From Microvirga pakistanensis (GTDB taxonomy: Bacteria > Pseudomonadota > Alphaproteobacteria > Rhizobiales > Beijerinckiaceae): a DNA stretch of 64,000 bases. The translations under genes were made by a program, and so were the position numbers. The stretch spans positions 1-64,000 of the forward strand of contig NZ_SPJX01000296.1 of the NCBI RefSeq assembly GCF_004458765.1, in the 5' to 3' direction. The notes beneath the pieces are model-generated. The model searched no databases. It saw only the letters and a program-made list of their open reading frames with translations, and was not told the DNA's origin. This document shows positions 18,437 to 27,678 of this stretch, in pieces (positions within the stretch are counted from its first letter, which is position 1; each line of letters opens with the position of its first letter).

Positions 18437-18823
18437 TCAGCCGACCGCGATGAGGGCCGCGGCGACTTTGCGGTTCTCGGCCAGCAGGATGTTGTAGGTG
18501 CGCGCGGCCGCGCCCGTCTGCATCACGTCGAGGCCGATTCCGGCCTCGCGGAGGCGCGCGCGGAAGGCCCCGGGAAGCGCCGCGATCTCCTGGCCCGTGC
18601 CGAAGAGGAGAAGTTCGATCTCCTCCGCCTCGGCCAGGATGGGGTCGAGCGCCTCGTCGGTCAGCTCCCGCATGGAGCCGACCGGCCAGGCCTTGATGCC
18701 CGAGGGCAGCGCGAGGATCGAGCCGCGATGGGACATTTCCGCGAAGCGAAAGCCGCCGTTGCCGTAAGCGTCGATCTGGTAACGCCCCGGAACGAAACCG
18801 TCGTACAGGCGGCCACTGCTCAT
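18437..18823 (-). CDS. Mth938 domain (DUF498) protein, NDUFAF3-like
   Basis: A 128-residue soluble protein covering the whole Mth938 fold: Y-I-AYG-GGFRF at about 15-27, then a Rossmann-like half with ELLLFGTGQE and a C-terminal MQTGAAARTYNILLAENRKVAAALI, the typical T-RTYN-L--E-R-VAAAL signature. Human NDUFAF3 has this domain and acts in complex I assembly. The gene sits 4 bases after secF and one base before the NDUFAF6-like gene, so it is almost certainly cotranscribed with the Sec genes. Confidence 0.9.
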   Translation of the reverse strand: MSSGRLYDGFVPGRYQIDAYGNGGFRFAEMSHRGSILALPSGIKAWPVGSMRELTDEALDPILAEAEEIELLLFGTGQEIAALPGAFRARLREAGIGLDVMQTGAAARTYNILLAENRKVAAALIAVG

Positions 18824-18827
18824 CGCA

Positions 18828-19766
18828 TCACTCCGCTGCCGCGGCCCTGCCCTCCGGCACCTTCACGGCCTCGGAGCCGCGCAGGCCGATATAGATCAGC
18901 ATCGGCGAGGAGATGCAGATCGCCGAATAGGTGCAGATCACCACGCCGTAGAGCATGACCTGGGCGAAGCCCTGGATCGCCTGCCCGCCGAAGAGCACCA
19001 GCGCAAGGAGCGAGAGCGCCGTGGTCGTCGCAGTCATGATCGTGCGAGACATGGTGTGGTTGATCGACAGGTTCAGCAGCTCTTCCGCCGGCATGGTCTT
19101 GTAGCGGCGCATGAGCTCGCGGGTGCGGTCGAACACCACCACGGTCTCGTTGAGAGAATAGCCCACGATGGTGAGGATCGCGGCGATCGAGGTCATGTTG
19201 AACTCGTGCCGCGTGATCACGAAGAACCCGATGGTGAGCACGATGTCGTGCAGCGTGCCTATGATGGACGCCACCGCTAGCTCGCGTTCGAAGCGGAACC
19301 ACAGATAGAACAGGACCGCGATCACGGAGAGCACCACGCCGATGGTGCCGGACTGAACCAGCTCGCCGGATACGCGCGGGCCCACCGTCTCGACGCGGCG
19401 GAACTCATACTCGTTGCTGAACGTGTCGCGGGCCTTCTGCACCACGCCCGCCTGAGCGGCCTCGCCGCCGGGCTGGATGGGGAACCGCAGCGAGACCTCG
19501 CCGGCGCTGCCGAATTCCTGAACCTCCACGTCGCCGAAGCCGAAGCTCTCGGCGGTCTGGCGGATCTGGGCGACATTGGCCGGGCCGGACTTGGCCTGGA
19601 TCTCCATGAGCGTGCCGCCCTTGAAGTCGATGCCGAAATTGAGGCCGAGCGTGAAGAGCATGAGCGCAGTCGCCACCGAGATCAGCGCCGACAGCGGGAA
19701 CGAGAAGCGCCTGAAGCGCATGAAGTCGAAATGGGAGTTTTCGGGCCAGAGGCGGACGAGGCGCAC
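18828..19766 (-). CDS. secF: Protein translocase subunit SecF
   Basis: 312-residue inner-membrane RND-like partner of SecD that uses the proton gradient to pull proteins through SecYEG. The first helix is at about 20-40, then FGIDFKGGTLMEI (family motif), a periplasmic P1 domain, and five C-terminal helices with GYSLNETVVVFDR. I prefer the GTG at 19766, because AAGGAG lies 8 bases upstream; the GTG at 19775 overlaps that ribosome-binding site. It starts 12 bases after secD. Confidence 0.95.
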   Translation of the reverse strand: MRLVRLWPENSHFDFMRFRRFSFPLSALISVATALMLFTLGLNFGIDFKGGTLMEIQAKSGPANVAQIRQTAESFGFGDVEVQEFGSAGEVSLRFPIQPGGEAAQAGVVQKARDTFSNEYEFRRVETVGPRVSGELVQSGTIGVVLSVIAVLFYLWFRFERELAVASIIGTLHDIVLTIGFFVITRHEFNMTSIAAILTIVGYSLNETVVVFDRTRELMRRYKTMPAEELLNLSINHTMSRTIMTATTTALSLLALVLFGGQAIQGFAQVMLYGVVICTYSAICISSPMLIYIGLRGSEAVKVPEGRAAAAE

Positions 19767-19778
19767 GATACGCACTCC

Positions 19779-21386
19779 TTAAAACGGAAGGGCTTTGGGG
19801 CGCATCCACTGATACCAGAGCGCAATCATCATGCGCGTCAGGGTAACGGCGGTGATCACCGTCGTGAGGATGCCGAGAATGAACACGACCGCGAAGCCGC
19901 GCACAGGGCCGGAGCCGAGGAAGAACAGAATCACGGCGGCGATCGCCATGGTGCTGTTGGAGTCGACGATCGTCGCGAAGGCCCGGTCGAACCCGGCCTG
20001 GATGCCGGACACGATGGAACGGCCCGCATGCACCTCCTCGCGGATGCGCTCGTAGATCAGCACGTTGGAGTCCACCGCCGTGCCGATGGTCAGCACGATG
20101 CCCGCAATGCCCGGCAGGGTGAGGGTCGCTTCGAGCACCGACATGAGGCCGAAGATCAGGCCCACATGGACGATCAGCGCGATATTGGCGATGAGGCCGA
20201 ACACGCCGTAGGTGGCGAACATGAAGGCGATGACGAAGATGGCCGCGACATAGGTCGCCATCTTGCCCGCTTCGATGGAATCGCGCCCGAGGCCCGGGCC
20301 GACGGTGCGTTCTTCCACGATTGTGAGCTTGGCGGGCAGAGCGCCGGAGCGCAGAAGCACCGCAAGGTTGTTCACCTGCTCGACCGTGAAGCTGCCCGAG
20401 ATCTGCCCGGACCCGCCGGTGATAGGCGACTGGATTGTCGGGGCGGAGATGACCTCGTTGTCGAGAACGATGGCGAGCTGGCGCCCCAGGTTCTCCGTCG
20501 TCGCCTGGCCGAAGCGTTGCGCGCCGCGGATGTTGAAGCGGAAGTTCACGATGGGCTGGTTGGTCTGCGCATCGAAGGCCGCCTGCGCGTCGGTCAGGTC
20601 GCCGCCCTCGGCGATGACCCGGCGCTCGACCGGGACCCGCTGGCCGCCGGCATCCCGCATGGGCAGCATGTCCACGTCGGTCGCACCGGCCTGGGCGAGC
20701 AGACGGAATTCCAGGTTGCCGGTTTCGCCCAGGAGCGCCTTGAGCTGCTGCGGATCCTGGAGGCCCGGAACCTGGACGAGCACGCGGTCCGCGCCCTGAC
20801 GCTGGATGCTCGGCTCGGTCGTGCCGGTGGCATCGACGCGGCGGCGGATCACCTCGATGGATTGGTCGACGGCGCGACGCACGCGGTCGTTGATGCCCTC
20901 ATCCGTGAGGGTCAGCATGATGGCGCCGTCGGGCGATTCGTTCAGCGCCACGCTGGCGTTGCCGGTCTGGCCGAGAACCGCGTTGCTGATCGGCTGAGAG
21001 AGCTCCCGCAGACGCGGGATCAGGCGCTCGCGGTCGGCGGCATTGGGCACGCGGATCTGCACGCCGCGCTGGATAGTCTGAATACCGTTCTGGGACGCCA
21101 CGCGGGTGTCGCGCAGGATCCGGCGCACGTCGTCGCGCAGGAGCGTGATCTGACCGCGCACGAGATCCGCCTCGTCCACCTGGAGAAGCACGTGGGACCC
21201 GCCCTGAAGGTCGAGGCCGAGCACGATGGCGCGCGAGGGCACGATCCAGGACGGAACCCAGCTCGGAACCCCGTCCAGATACGCCTTGCGCTGCTCAGGC
21301 GACATCAGGCTCGGAATCCCCAGCAGGAGACCGATGATGATGACCGCCAGGGTGGCGATGATCTTCGACTTCGAGAAGCGCAGCAT
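19779..21386 (-). CDS. secD: Protein translocase subunit SecD
   Basis: 535 residues. An N-terminal helix (about 8-28) is followed by VLGLDLQGGSHVLL, the SecD D1 motif. A large periplasmic P1 domain spans about 70-360, including RRRVDATGTTEPSIQRQG. Six C-terminal membrane helices carry GTAVDSNVLIYERIREE, the conserved proton-pathway region. The length is normal for the unfused SecD of alphaproteobacteria. It reads leftwards into secF; yajC is about 200 bases upstream, separated by a family-B repeat. Confidence 0.96.
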   Translation of the reverse strand: MLRFSKSKIIATLAVIIIGLLLGIPSLMSPEQRKAYLDGVPSWVPSWIVPSRAIVLGLDLQGGSHVLLQVDEADLVRGQITLLRDDVRRILRDTRVASQNGIQTIQRGVQIRVPNAADRERLIPRLRELSQPISNAVLGQTGNASVALNESPDGAIMLTLTDEGINDRVRRAVDQSIEVIRRRVDATGTTEPSIQRQGADRVLVQVPGLQDPQQLKALLGETGNLEFRLLAQAGATDVDMLPMRDAGGQRVPVERRVIAEGGDLTDAQAAFDAQTNQPIVNFRFNIRGAQRFGQATTENLGRQLAIVLDNEVISAPTIQSPITGGSGQISGSFTVEQVNNLAVLLRSGALPAKLTIVEERTVGPGLGRDSIEAGKMATYVAAIFVIAFMFATYGVFGLIANIALIVHVGLIFGLMSVLEATLTLPGIAGIVLTIGTAVDSNVLIYERIREEVHAGRSIVSGIQAGFDRAFATIVDSNSTMAIAAVILFFLGSGPVRGFAVVFILGILTTVITAVTLTRMMIALWYQWMRPKALPF

Positions 21387-21456
21387 CGTCAGCTCAACCT
21401 TTCAAAACCCTATTGCTGCACATGTCGTGCAGCGAACCGGCCCTCAAGGGCTCTCA

Positions 21457-21567
21457 GCATCGGACCCAAAAGTGGACACCACTTTTAGGACCCATCCGAT
21501 GCTCCCCCGTTTAACATGGCGCATCGTTGATGGCGGAAAACCGGGTCCACTTTCCGCACGATGCGCC
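21457..21567. repeat. Intergenic repeat, family B
   Basis: GCATCGGACCCAAAAGTGG...CCACTTTTAGGACCCATCCGATGC is a near-perfect palindrome. It is followed by GGCGCATCGTT...CCGGGTCCACTTTCCGCACGATGCGCC, a second palindrome. The element occupies the yajC-secD gap, so transcripts spanning these genes would carry the hairpins. Confidence 0.85.
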
Positions 21568-21591
21568 CGCCCGAGGGCCGGTCGATTATTT

Positions 21592-21939
21592 TCAAGCCTT
21601 CACCGGCTCGGTCTTGGAACGGACCTCGGAGATCATCGCGCGAGCGACCTTCACCTTCACGTTGTCGGCGATCTCGACCTCGATGTCGGCGGAATCCTCC
21701 AGAACCTTGGAGACCTTGCCGATGATGCCGCCCGAGGTCACGATCGTGTCGCCGCGGCGCACGTTCTTGATCATTTCCTGATGGGCCTTCACGCGGCGCT
21801 GCTGCGGCCGGATGATCAGGAACCACATGATCACGAAGATAAGGATGAACGGGACGAACTGGATGATGGCATCCATTCCGCCCCCGGCAGCGGGGGCCCC
21901 TTGTGCGAAAGCGGGTGAAATGAACAAGCGGCTCTCCAT
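21592..21939 (-). CDS. yajC: Preprotein translocase accessory subunit YajC
   Basis: 115-residue single-pass inner-membrane protein that associates with SecDF. Helix at about 25-45 (IIQFVPFILIFVIMWFLIIR) followed at once by RPQQRR, the family hallmark, then the DTIVTSGGIIGKV beta domain (about 63-76). The N-terminal ISPAFAQGAPA is typical of alphaproteobacterial YajC. It is the first gene of the Sec block. Confidence 0.95.
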   Translation of the reverse strand: MESRLFISPAFAQGAPAAGGGMDAIIQFVPFILIFVIMWFLIIRPQQRRVKAHQEMIKNVRRGDTIVTSGGIIGKVSKVLEDSADIEVEIADNVKVKVARAMISEVRSKTEPVKA

Positions 21940-22080
21940 GGATAAAGGCGCGAGGCGGGCTTCTCATGGGAGCCCACCCGCGCCAAACGAGACTGAAAGT
22001 GGGCGGACTATACCGATCGACTCCACGAAATCAATGAAGTTGGAGGGCTTTCCCAAGGCTCCTGCCGCCTTTCTCGCGCC

Positions 22081-22161
22081 GTCACCGGCTCCGTGCCGGT
22101 GATCCCTGCCTTTCCTCACCTCCTCGTCATGCCCGTCTCAAGGCCGGGCATGACGAGGAGG
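22081..22161. repeat. Intergenic palindromic repeat, family A
   Basis: GTCACCGGCTCCGTGCCGGTGAT is one palindrome, and TCCTCGTCATGCCCG...CGGGCATGACGAGGA is a second, perfect one. It lies in the 320-base gap between the divergent yajC and DUF815 genes, which otherwise holds only their promoters. Confidence 0.85.
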
Positions 22162-22260
22162 AGGCACAATGGCGAGGATCAGCCCTTTCTCCTCCATGGA
22201 CCGGGGGACGCTTTTTGCGCTAAGCACGACCTCCTCACCTTTTCTTGAAGTCAGACACCC

Positions 22261-23136
22261 ATGCCCGCCGATCGCACCTCCCCCGAATCCCTGGACCTCC
22301 TGAAGCGCATCGCGGACGCTCTGGAGCGCCTGGCGCCCGTTGCCGCCCCGGTGGCGGATTTCGGGGCGGCGGACGCCTTCGTCTGGCACGCGGCGGGCCG
22401 CAGGCTCGCCCCCGTGCCCAAGGTGAACCGGGTCGAGATGACCCTGCTCCGGGGCATCGACCGGGTCCGGGACCAGCTGGCCGAGAACACCGCCCGCTTC
22501 GCCCGTGGCCTGCCCGCCAACAACGCCCTCCTCTGGGGGGCGCGCGGCATGGGCAAGTCGTCGCTGGTGAAAGCGGTCCACGCGGAGATCAACGCCACCA
22601 AGCCCCCCGAGGCCCGCCCCCTCAAGCTCATCGAGATCCACCGGGAGGATATCGAAACCCTCCCCGACCTCATGGGCCTCCTCCGCTCGGACCCGCATCG
22701 CTTCATCGTCTTCTGTGACGATCTGTCCTTCGATGCGGACGACACGTCCTACAAGTCCCTGAAGGCGGTGCTCGAAGGCGGCATCGAGGGTCGCCCGGAC
22801 AACGTGATCTTCTACGCCACCTCCAACCGCCGTCATCTTCTGCCCCGTGACATGATGGAAAACGAGCGCTCCACGGCGATCAACCCGGGCGAGGCCATCG
22901 AGGAGAAGGTCTCCCTCTCCGACCGGTTCGGATTGTGGCTCGGCTTCCACAAATGCAGCCAGGACGAATATCTCGACATGATCTTCGGCTATGTCGACCA
23001 TCTCGGCCTCGGCGGCGACCGCGACGCCATCCGGGCCGAGGCCCTGGAATGGGCTACCACCCGCGGCGCGCGCTCCGGCCGCACCGCCTGGCAGTTCATA
23101 CAGGATCTTGCGGGGCGGATGGGCAAGGTGATCTGA
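22261..23136 (+). CDS. DUF815 AAA+ ATPase
   Basis: 291 residues. Walker A is GARGMGKSS (about 98-106), Walker B FIVFCDDLSF (about 149-158), and the sensor-1 region is YATSNRRHLLP (about 183-193). The tail VSLSDRFGLWLGF and RSGRTAWQFIQDL are typical of DUF815. The family is conserved next to sec and surE genes in Rhizobiales, but its substrate is unknown. It is transcribed alone, opposite to yajC. Confidence 0.92.
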   Translation: MPADRTSPESLDLLKRIADALERLAPVAAPVADFGAADAFVWHAAGRRLAPVPKVNRVEMTLLRGIDRVRDQLAENTARFARGLPANNALLWGARGMGKSSLVKAVHAEINATKPPEARPLKLIEIHREDIETLPDLMGLLRSDPHRFIVFCDDLSFDADDTSYKSLKAVLEGGIEGRPDNVIFYATSNRRHLLPRDMMENERSTAINPGEAIEEKVSLSDRFGLWLGFHKCSQDEYLDMIFGYVDHLGLGGDRDAIRAEALEWATTRGARSGRTAWQFIQDLAGRMGKVI

Positions 23137-23166
23137 AGATCATCCTGAGGCGCTACGGCTCTGGCG

Positions 23167-23275
23167 CGGCTCCCTCTCCCTCAGGAAGAGGGTTGGGGTG
23201 AGGGGTTACAGGTTTATCCGGACGGGGCGCACCCCTCACCCGGGCCTTCGGTCCGACCTCTCCCGCCCGGCAGAG
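23167..23275. repeat. Intergenic palindromic repeat, family D
   Basis: CCCTCTCCCTCAGGAAGAGGG is a local hairpin; GGGTGAGGGGT at 23195 pairs with ACCCCTCACCC at 23231, and GGGCCTTCGGTCC forms another small stem. Similar elements are widespread in GC-rich proteobacterial intergenic DNA. Confidence 0.75.
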
Positions 23276-23377
23276 GTGGTCAACGCGTCTCCGGCCAAGC
23301 CGTGACCTAACCCTACTCCTCGCCGCAAGGAGGAATGCAAGAGCTTGATGATTGTGAAAACCCACGGGTCAAACGCC

Positions 23378-23410
23378 AAAGGGACGGTGGCTGAGCTCCA
23401 CCGTCCCTTT
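23378..23410. terminator. Long perfect hairpin between convergent genes, probable bidirectional terminator
   Basis: A 13-base-pair perfect stem (AAAGGGACGGTGG / CCACCGTCCCTTT) with a 7-base loop. The T-runs beyond the stem are short on both strands (TTTGCTT; TTTGGCGTTT), so termination efficiency is uncertain. Confidence 0.6.
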
Positions 23411-23460
23411 GCTTGATCAGCCTCGGGTCTCGGAAGCCAATCCAAATCGATACTGGAATG

Positions 23461-23510
23461 AGAGCATTGGATTCATCCCAAAAGGGCGGTCCACTTTTGG
23501 GTCCGATGCT
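23461..23510. repeat. Intergenic repeat, family B, short copy
   Basis: GAGCATTGGATTCATCCCAAAA...TTTTGGGTCCGATGC: only the first palindrome of the family. It abuts the stop codon of the LytM gene. Confidence 0.8.
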
Positions 23511-24593
23511 TCAGTCGGCCAGATGCTTGATCGGGTCGACCGGGCTTGCGCCCTTGCGGATTTCGAAATGCAGCTGCGGCGAGGTCACGTTGCCGGTCTG
23601 GCCGGCGGTGGCGATCACCTGGCCGCGCTTCACCTGATCGCCGCGCTTCACGTTGAGCGCGCTGTTATGGGCATAGGCCGTGACGAAGCCGTTGTCGTGG
23701 CGGATCAGGACGAGGTTGCCGTAGCCCTTCACCTCGCTGCCTGCATAGGTCACGGTGCCGGCCTCGGCAGCCTTCACAGGGGTGCCCTCGGGGACGGCGA
23801 TGTTGATGCCCTCGTTGCCGCCATTGGCGCCGAATCCCGCAATGACGCGGCCCCGGGCCGGCCAGCGGAAGTTGCTGGCGGACAGGCTTGCCGTCTGCTC
23901 GGGCTCCTGCACGGAAGCCTTCGCCGTCTCGGGCTGCGAAACCGGCGCAGGAGCCGGAGCCGGCGCGACATTCTGCGTGGCCACCGGAGCGGACTTCATG
24001 GGCTGGGGTTCGATGGCAGCGACCTTCTGAGGCTCGAGGGGCCGCGCGGGCGACACCAGCGGCTCGTTCGTGGCCGAGGCAACCTGCTGGACGGGAGCGG
24101 GCTTCATCCTCGCCGGGGCGGGAGCCGGAGCCACGGCCGGGGCGGAAGCCTGCATGACGGGGCGCGTGCGCCGGGCGGGCTCGACCGGAACCGGATGATC
24201 GCTCGTGGCGACCTTCGTCTGATCGACGAAGCGCACCTTCGGCTGGCTGGGTGCCGGGCTCATCGGCGCGGGACGCGAGGGCTGGACCGGAGCGGGGGCT
24301 GACGCCATGCGCGAGGGCTGTGGCAGCGGCTGAGCCTGCACCGGGGGAAGGGCCTGCGCCTGCACGGAAGGGGTCGGCAGCGGAGCCGCCGAATAGGAGG
24401 GAGTGGGAGGCTCCTGAGACGCCGTCGGCGTACCGGGCGCAACGCGCTCGCTATTGGCGAACGGATTGGAGAACGGATTCTCCGAAAACCGCAGGCTGTC
24501 GCCACTACAGGCGGCCGCCGCGCTGCCGATCAAACTCACAAGGGCGATCCGCGATACCGCAACCCACTGCCCAGAACCCGCACGCAACCGCAT
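23511..24593 (-). CDS. NlpD-like lipoprotein with degenerate LytM (M23) domain
   Basis: 360 residues. The signal peptide ends in a lipobox (GSAAAAC, Cys near 29), so it is probably a membrane-anchored lipoprotein. About 45-220 is a Pro/Ala-rich linker. The LytM domain covers about 240-355. The zinc-ligand motif HxGxD is replaced by NEGIN, while the later LHFE is retained, so peptidase activity is unlikely. Degenerate LytM lipoproteins such as NlpD and EnvC instead activate cell-wall amidases at division. Its position after surE and pcm matches the surE-pcm-nlpD order of gammaproteobacteria. No LysM domain is visible, unlike E. coli NlpD. Confidence 0.85.
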   Translation of the reverse strand: MRLRAGSGQWVAVSRIALVSLIGSAAAACSGDSLRFSENPFSNPFANSERVAPGTPTASQEPPTPSYSAAPLPTPSVQAQALPPVQAQPLPQPSRMASAPAPVQPSRPAPMSPAPSQPKVRFVDQTKVATSDHPVPVEPARRTRPVMQASAPAVAPAPAPARMKPAPVQQVASATNEPLVSPARPLEPQKVAAIEPQPMKSAPVATQNVAPAPAPAPVSQPETAKASVQEPEQTASLSASNFRWPARGRVIAGFGANGGNEGINIAVPEGTPVKAAEAGTVTYAGSEVKGYGNLVLIRHDNGFVTAYAHNSALNVKRGDQVKRGQVIATAGQTGNVTSPQLHFEIRKGASPVDPIKHLAD

Positions 24594-24711
24594 GACTAAA
24601 ATACCCCAACCGCACGCAACTTGATGGGGCGATTAAAGCGCTGTTCAGGTTAAGCAACGGTTGACGCCAAGAAAATTGTCGTAACCGTGTCGCGAAAATT
24701 TTTCGATTCGA

Positions 24712-25392
24712 TCAGAGTGTTGCCGCAATGCCGGTCACCAGCCGGGCAATGCGCAAGGGAGCCCCCAGGCTCTGGCTGAAGGCGCCGTCCGGCGAGCGGT
24801 CGATCCGAACGATGCGCGGCGCACCCTCCTGGGTCAATGCGCCCACGAGACGCCCGCCGGGGCCGAGAAGCGACGTGAGCGTCGTCGGGATCTCGAACCA
24901 CGCACCGTTGACCAGGATCCGGTCAAACCGATCGCGCACGCGCGCGGCGAGGCCATCGCCGACCTCCACGCGCACCCTGCCCGCCTCGACGATGTTCAAG
25001 TGCAGCCTGGCGCTTTCCGCAAGGGTATTGAACCGTTCGACACTCGTCACCTGCGCCCCGAGATGCGCCATCAGGGCGCTCACATAGCCGGTGCCCGTGC
25101 CGATTTCGAGAATGCGCTGCCCCGGGGCGACGCCCAGTGCCAGGAGCATGGCCGCCACGGTTCCGGGCGCCGTCATCGTCTGTCCGCAGGGGATCGGCAG
25201 GGCGATATCGGTCCGCGACAGGTCGCGGAACCGCCGTGGCGCGAATACGTCCCGCGGAACGAGCTCCATGGCCCGCAGCAGCGCCGTGTCGCGGATGCCC
25301 TTTGCGCGGAGCGACAGGATGAAGGATGCAACGCCGATGGCCTCCTGCTCGTCGCGGCCTCCCGCTTCTGAGAAGAAAGGCTCCTGGCTCAT
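24712..25392 (-). CDS. pcm: Protein-L-isoaspartate O-methyltransferase
   Basis: 226 residues that methylate isoaspartyl residues of aged proteins with SAM. The family region PIPCGQTMTAPGTVAAML (about 63-80) replaces the usual GxGQTISxP, and SAM motif I is ILEIGTGTGYVSALMA (about 90-105). The ATG at 25392 follows AAAGGGG; the longer open frame to 25956 lies inside surE in another frame. It begins 11 bases after surE and is part of the serS-surE-pcm operon. Confidence 0.9.
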   Translation of the reverse strand: MSQEPFFSEAGGRDEQEAIGVASFILSLRAKGIRDTALLRAMELVPRDVFAPRRFRDLSRTDIALPIPCGQTMTAPGTVAAMLLALGVAPGQRILEIGTGTGYVSALMAHLGAQVTSVERFNTLAESARLHLNIVEAGRVRVEVGDGLAARVRDRFDRILVNGAWFEIPTTLTSLLGPGGRLVGALTQEGAPRIVRIDRSPDGAFSQSLGAPLRIARLVTGIAATL

Positions 25393-25403
25393 CCCGGCCC
25401 CTT

Positions 25404-26165
25404 TCAGCCGAAGGCCTGCGCGTAGCGGGTCAGCGTCGGCTCGTCGGTCATGTCGATGCGCAGGGGCGTCACCGCGATGCGCCTGTCGGCCAGCGCCCAG
25501 AGATCCGTCCCGTTCCCGGGATCGAACGGGCCGCGCGCGAAGGCGATCCAGTAATAGGGATTGCCGCGTCCATCGAGACGCGCGTCCAGGCGCAGGAGCT
25601 CCTGCGTGCGCTGCCCCTGGTTGACCACCGCGGTGCCCCGGACCTCGTCCGGCTCGCAATCCGGGAAGTTGACGTTGACGAGAATACCCCGGTCGATGCC
25701 CACCTCCAGGATCTTGCGGATCACCTTGGGCCCGTGATGCTCCGCGCAGTGCCACTTCAGCGCGTTGCGGCTTCCCGCCCCATAGGCCTGCGACAGCGCG
25801 ATCGAGGGAATCCCGAGCAGGGTGCCCTCGATGGCGCCCGCCACCGTGCCGGAATAGGTCACGTCTTCGGCCGCATTCTGCCCGCGATTGATGCCGGAGA
25901 GCACCAGGTCGGGCCTGTGCTCGCGCATCAGCTCGCGCACGCCCATGATCACGCAATCGGTCGGCGTCCCCTTCACGGCGAAATGCCGGTCGGAGATCTC
26001 CCGGAGGCGCAGGGGATCGTTGAGGGAGAGCGAATGAGCGACGCCGCTCTGGTCCGTCTCCGGCGCAACCACCCAGACATCGTCCGACAGGGCGCGGGCG
26101 ATGGTCTCCAAGGTCTTCAACCCGGGAGCGTGAATGCCGTCGTCGTTGGTGCAGAGAATGCGCAT
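25404..26165 (-). CDS. surE: 5'/3'-nucleotidase SurE
   Basis: A 253-residue metal-dependent nucleotidase that dephosphorylates nucleoside monophosphates under stress. It starts MRILCTNDDGIHAPG, carrying the NDD metal ligands at 7-9, then APETDQSGVAHSLSL (Ser ligand about 40) and LSGINRGQNAAEDVTYSGTVA (Asn ligand and family signature, about 94-114). The ATG at 26165 is one base after the serS stop (TGACATG), implying translational coupling. Confidence 0.96.
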   Translation of the reverse strand: MRILCTNDDGIHAPGLKTLETIARALSDDVWVVAPETDQSGVAHSLSLNDPLRLREISDRHFAVKGTPTDCVIMGVRELMREHRPDLVLSGINRGQNAAEDVTYSGTVAGAIEGTLLGIPSIALSQAYGAGSRNALKWHCAEHHGPKVIRKILEVGIDRGILVNVNFPDCEPDEVRGTAVVNQGQRTQELLRLDARLDGRGNPYYWIAFARGPFDPGNGTDLWALADRRIAVTPLRIDMTDEPTLTRYAQAFG

Positions 26166-26166
26166 G

Positions 26167-27528
26167 TCAGGCTCTGGCCTCGATGCGGGCGAGACCGCCC
26201 ATGTAGGGCCGCAGGGCCGCCGGGACCGTGACGCTGCCGTCCGGGTTCTGGTAGTTCTCCAGAACGGCCACGAGGGTGCGCCCGACCGCGAGGCCCGAGC
26301 CGTTGAGCGTGTGCACGAAGCGCGGCGACTTCTCTCCGGCCGGGCGGTAGCGGGCATTCATGCGGCGCGCCTGGAAGTCGGAGCAGACCGAGCAGCTCGA
26401 AATCTCGCGATAGGCCCCCTGCCCCGGTAGCCAGACCTCGATGTCGTAGGTCTTGGTCGACGAGAAGCCCATGTCGCCCGTGCAGAGGGTCATGGTGCGG
26501 AACGGCAGCTCCAGCTTCTTCAGCACGTTCTCGGCGCAGGCGAGCATGCGCTCATGCTCGTCGGCGGAGGTGTCCGGCGTCGTGATCGAGACGAGCTCGC
26601 ATTTCACGAACTGATGCTGGCGGATCATGCCGCGCGTGTCGCGACCGGCGGAACCGGCCTCGGCGCGGAAGCTCGGCGTGAGCGCGGTGAACCGCAGGGG
26701 CAGCTCCTCCTCGGAGAGGATCTGCTCGCGCACGAGGTTGGTGAGGGTGACTTCCGCCGTCGGGATCATGCCGTAGCGGGCATCCCTGATCATCTTCTGG
26801 ACGGCCTCGCGCGGCTGCCCTTCGAAGGCGGCAAGGACCGCCTGCTCGAGCGAGGAGCCCGGAAAGGCCCAGAACTGATCGTCCTCGAATTTCGGCAGCT
26901 GCGCCGTGCCGAACATTGTCTCGTCGCGCACCAGGAGCGGCGGGTTCACTTCCGTGTAGCCGTGCTCGCTGACGTGCAGGTCGATCATGAACTGACCGAG
27001 CGCCCGCTCGAGTCGGGCGAGCTGGCCCTTCAGGACAACGAAGCGGGCGCCCGAGATCCTGGCGGCGGTCTCGAAATCCATGAGCCCGAGGGCCTCGCCG
27101 ATCTCGAAATGCTGCTTGGCACCGTTGGTCTTCGGGGGCGTGCCGAAACGGTGGCGCTCCACGTTGCCGTGCTCGTCGTCTCCGACAGGCACATCGTCCT
27201 TCGGGATGTTCGGGATCGCCGCGAGCGCCTCGAACAGGGCCTTCTCGGCCATGCGCTCGGCCTCTTCCAGCGCGGGCATCGATTCCTTGATCCGGCCGAC
27301 CTCGGCCATCAACTCCTGCGCTCGCGCCTCGTCCTTCTTGGCCTTGGCCTGGCCGATCTCCTTAGAGAGAGCGTTGCGGCGCTCGGTGGCGGCCTGCAGG
27401 GCCGAGACGGCGCTTTTGCGGGCATCGTCGAGGGCGATCAGGCGCTCGGACAAGGGCCCCATGCCCCGGTTCCGGAGGCCTTTGTCGAAAGCCGCGGGAT
27501 TGTCGCGGATGGAACGAATGTCGTGCAT
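26167..27528 (-). CDS. serS: Seryl-tRNA synthetase
   Basis: A 453-residue class II synthetase. The N-terminal coiled-coil arm spans about 30-105 ([19 protein letters not shown]...). Motif 2 includes [20 protein letters not shown] (about 280) and motif 3 [18 protein letters not shown] (about 408). The start [11 protein letters not shown] is standard. It is separated from tatC by about 150 bases with a family-B repeat, and is followed immediately by surE. Confidence 0.97.
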   Translation of the reverse strand: MHDIRSIRDNPAAFDKGLRNRGMGPLSERLIALDDARKSAVSALQAATERRNALSKEIGQAKAKKDEARAQELMAEVGRIKESMPALEEAERMAEKALFEALAAIPNIPKDDVPVGDDEHGNVERHRFGTPPKTNGAKQHFEIGEALGLMDFETAARISGARFVVLKGQLARLERALGQFMIDLHVSEHGYTEVNPPLLVRDETMFGTAQLPKFEDDQFWAFPGSSLEQAVLAAFEGQPREAVQKMIRDARYGMIPTAEVTLTNLVREQILSEEELPLRFTALTPSFRAEAGSAGRDTRGMIRQHQFVKCELVSITTPDTSADEHERMLACAENVLKKLELPFRTMTLCTGDMGFSSTKTYDIEVWLPGQGAYREISSCSVCSDFQARRMNARYRPAGEKSPRFVHTLNGSGLAVGRTLVAVLENYQNPDGSVTVPAALRPYMGGLARIEARA

Positions 27529-27571
27529 GGGAGTGACTTTTTGAGCCTGTTGGTGACGCGGCCCTGCCTAA

Positions 27572-27650
27572 AGCATCGGACCCGAAAGGGGAACCCGCTT
27601 TCGGGATCAATCCGGTGCTTCCTCTCAGGCGGCGCATCGTTCGCGCAAGG
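27572..27650. repeat. Intergenic repeat, family B
   Basis: AAGCATCGGACCCGAAAGGGG...CCGCTTTCGGGATCAATCCGGTGCTT, then GGCGGCGCATCGTTCGCGC. It fills most of the tatC-serS gap. Confidence 0.8.
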
Positions 27651-27678
27651 ATCAGCGGGCTTGAGCCCCCGGGGCGCC

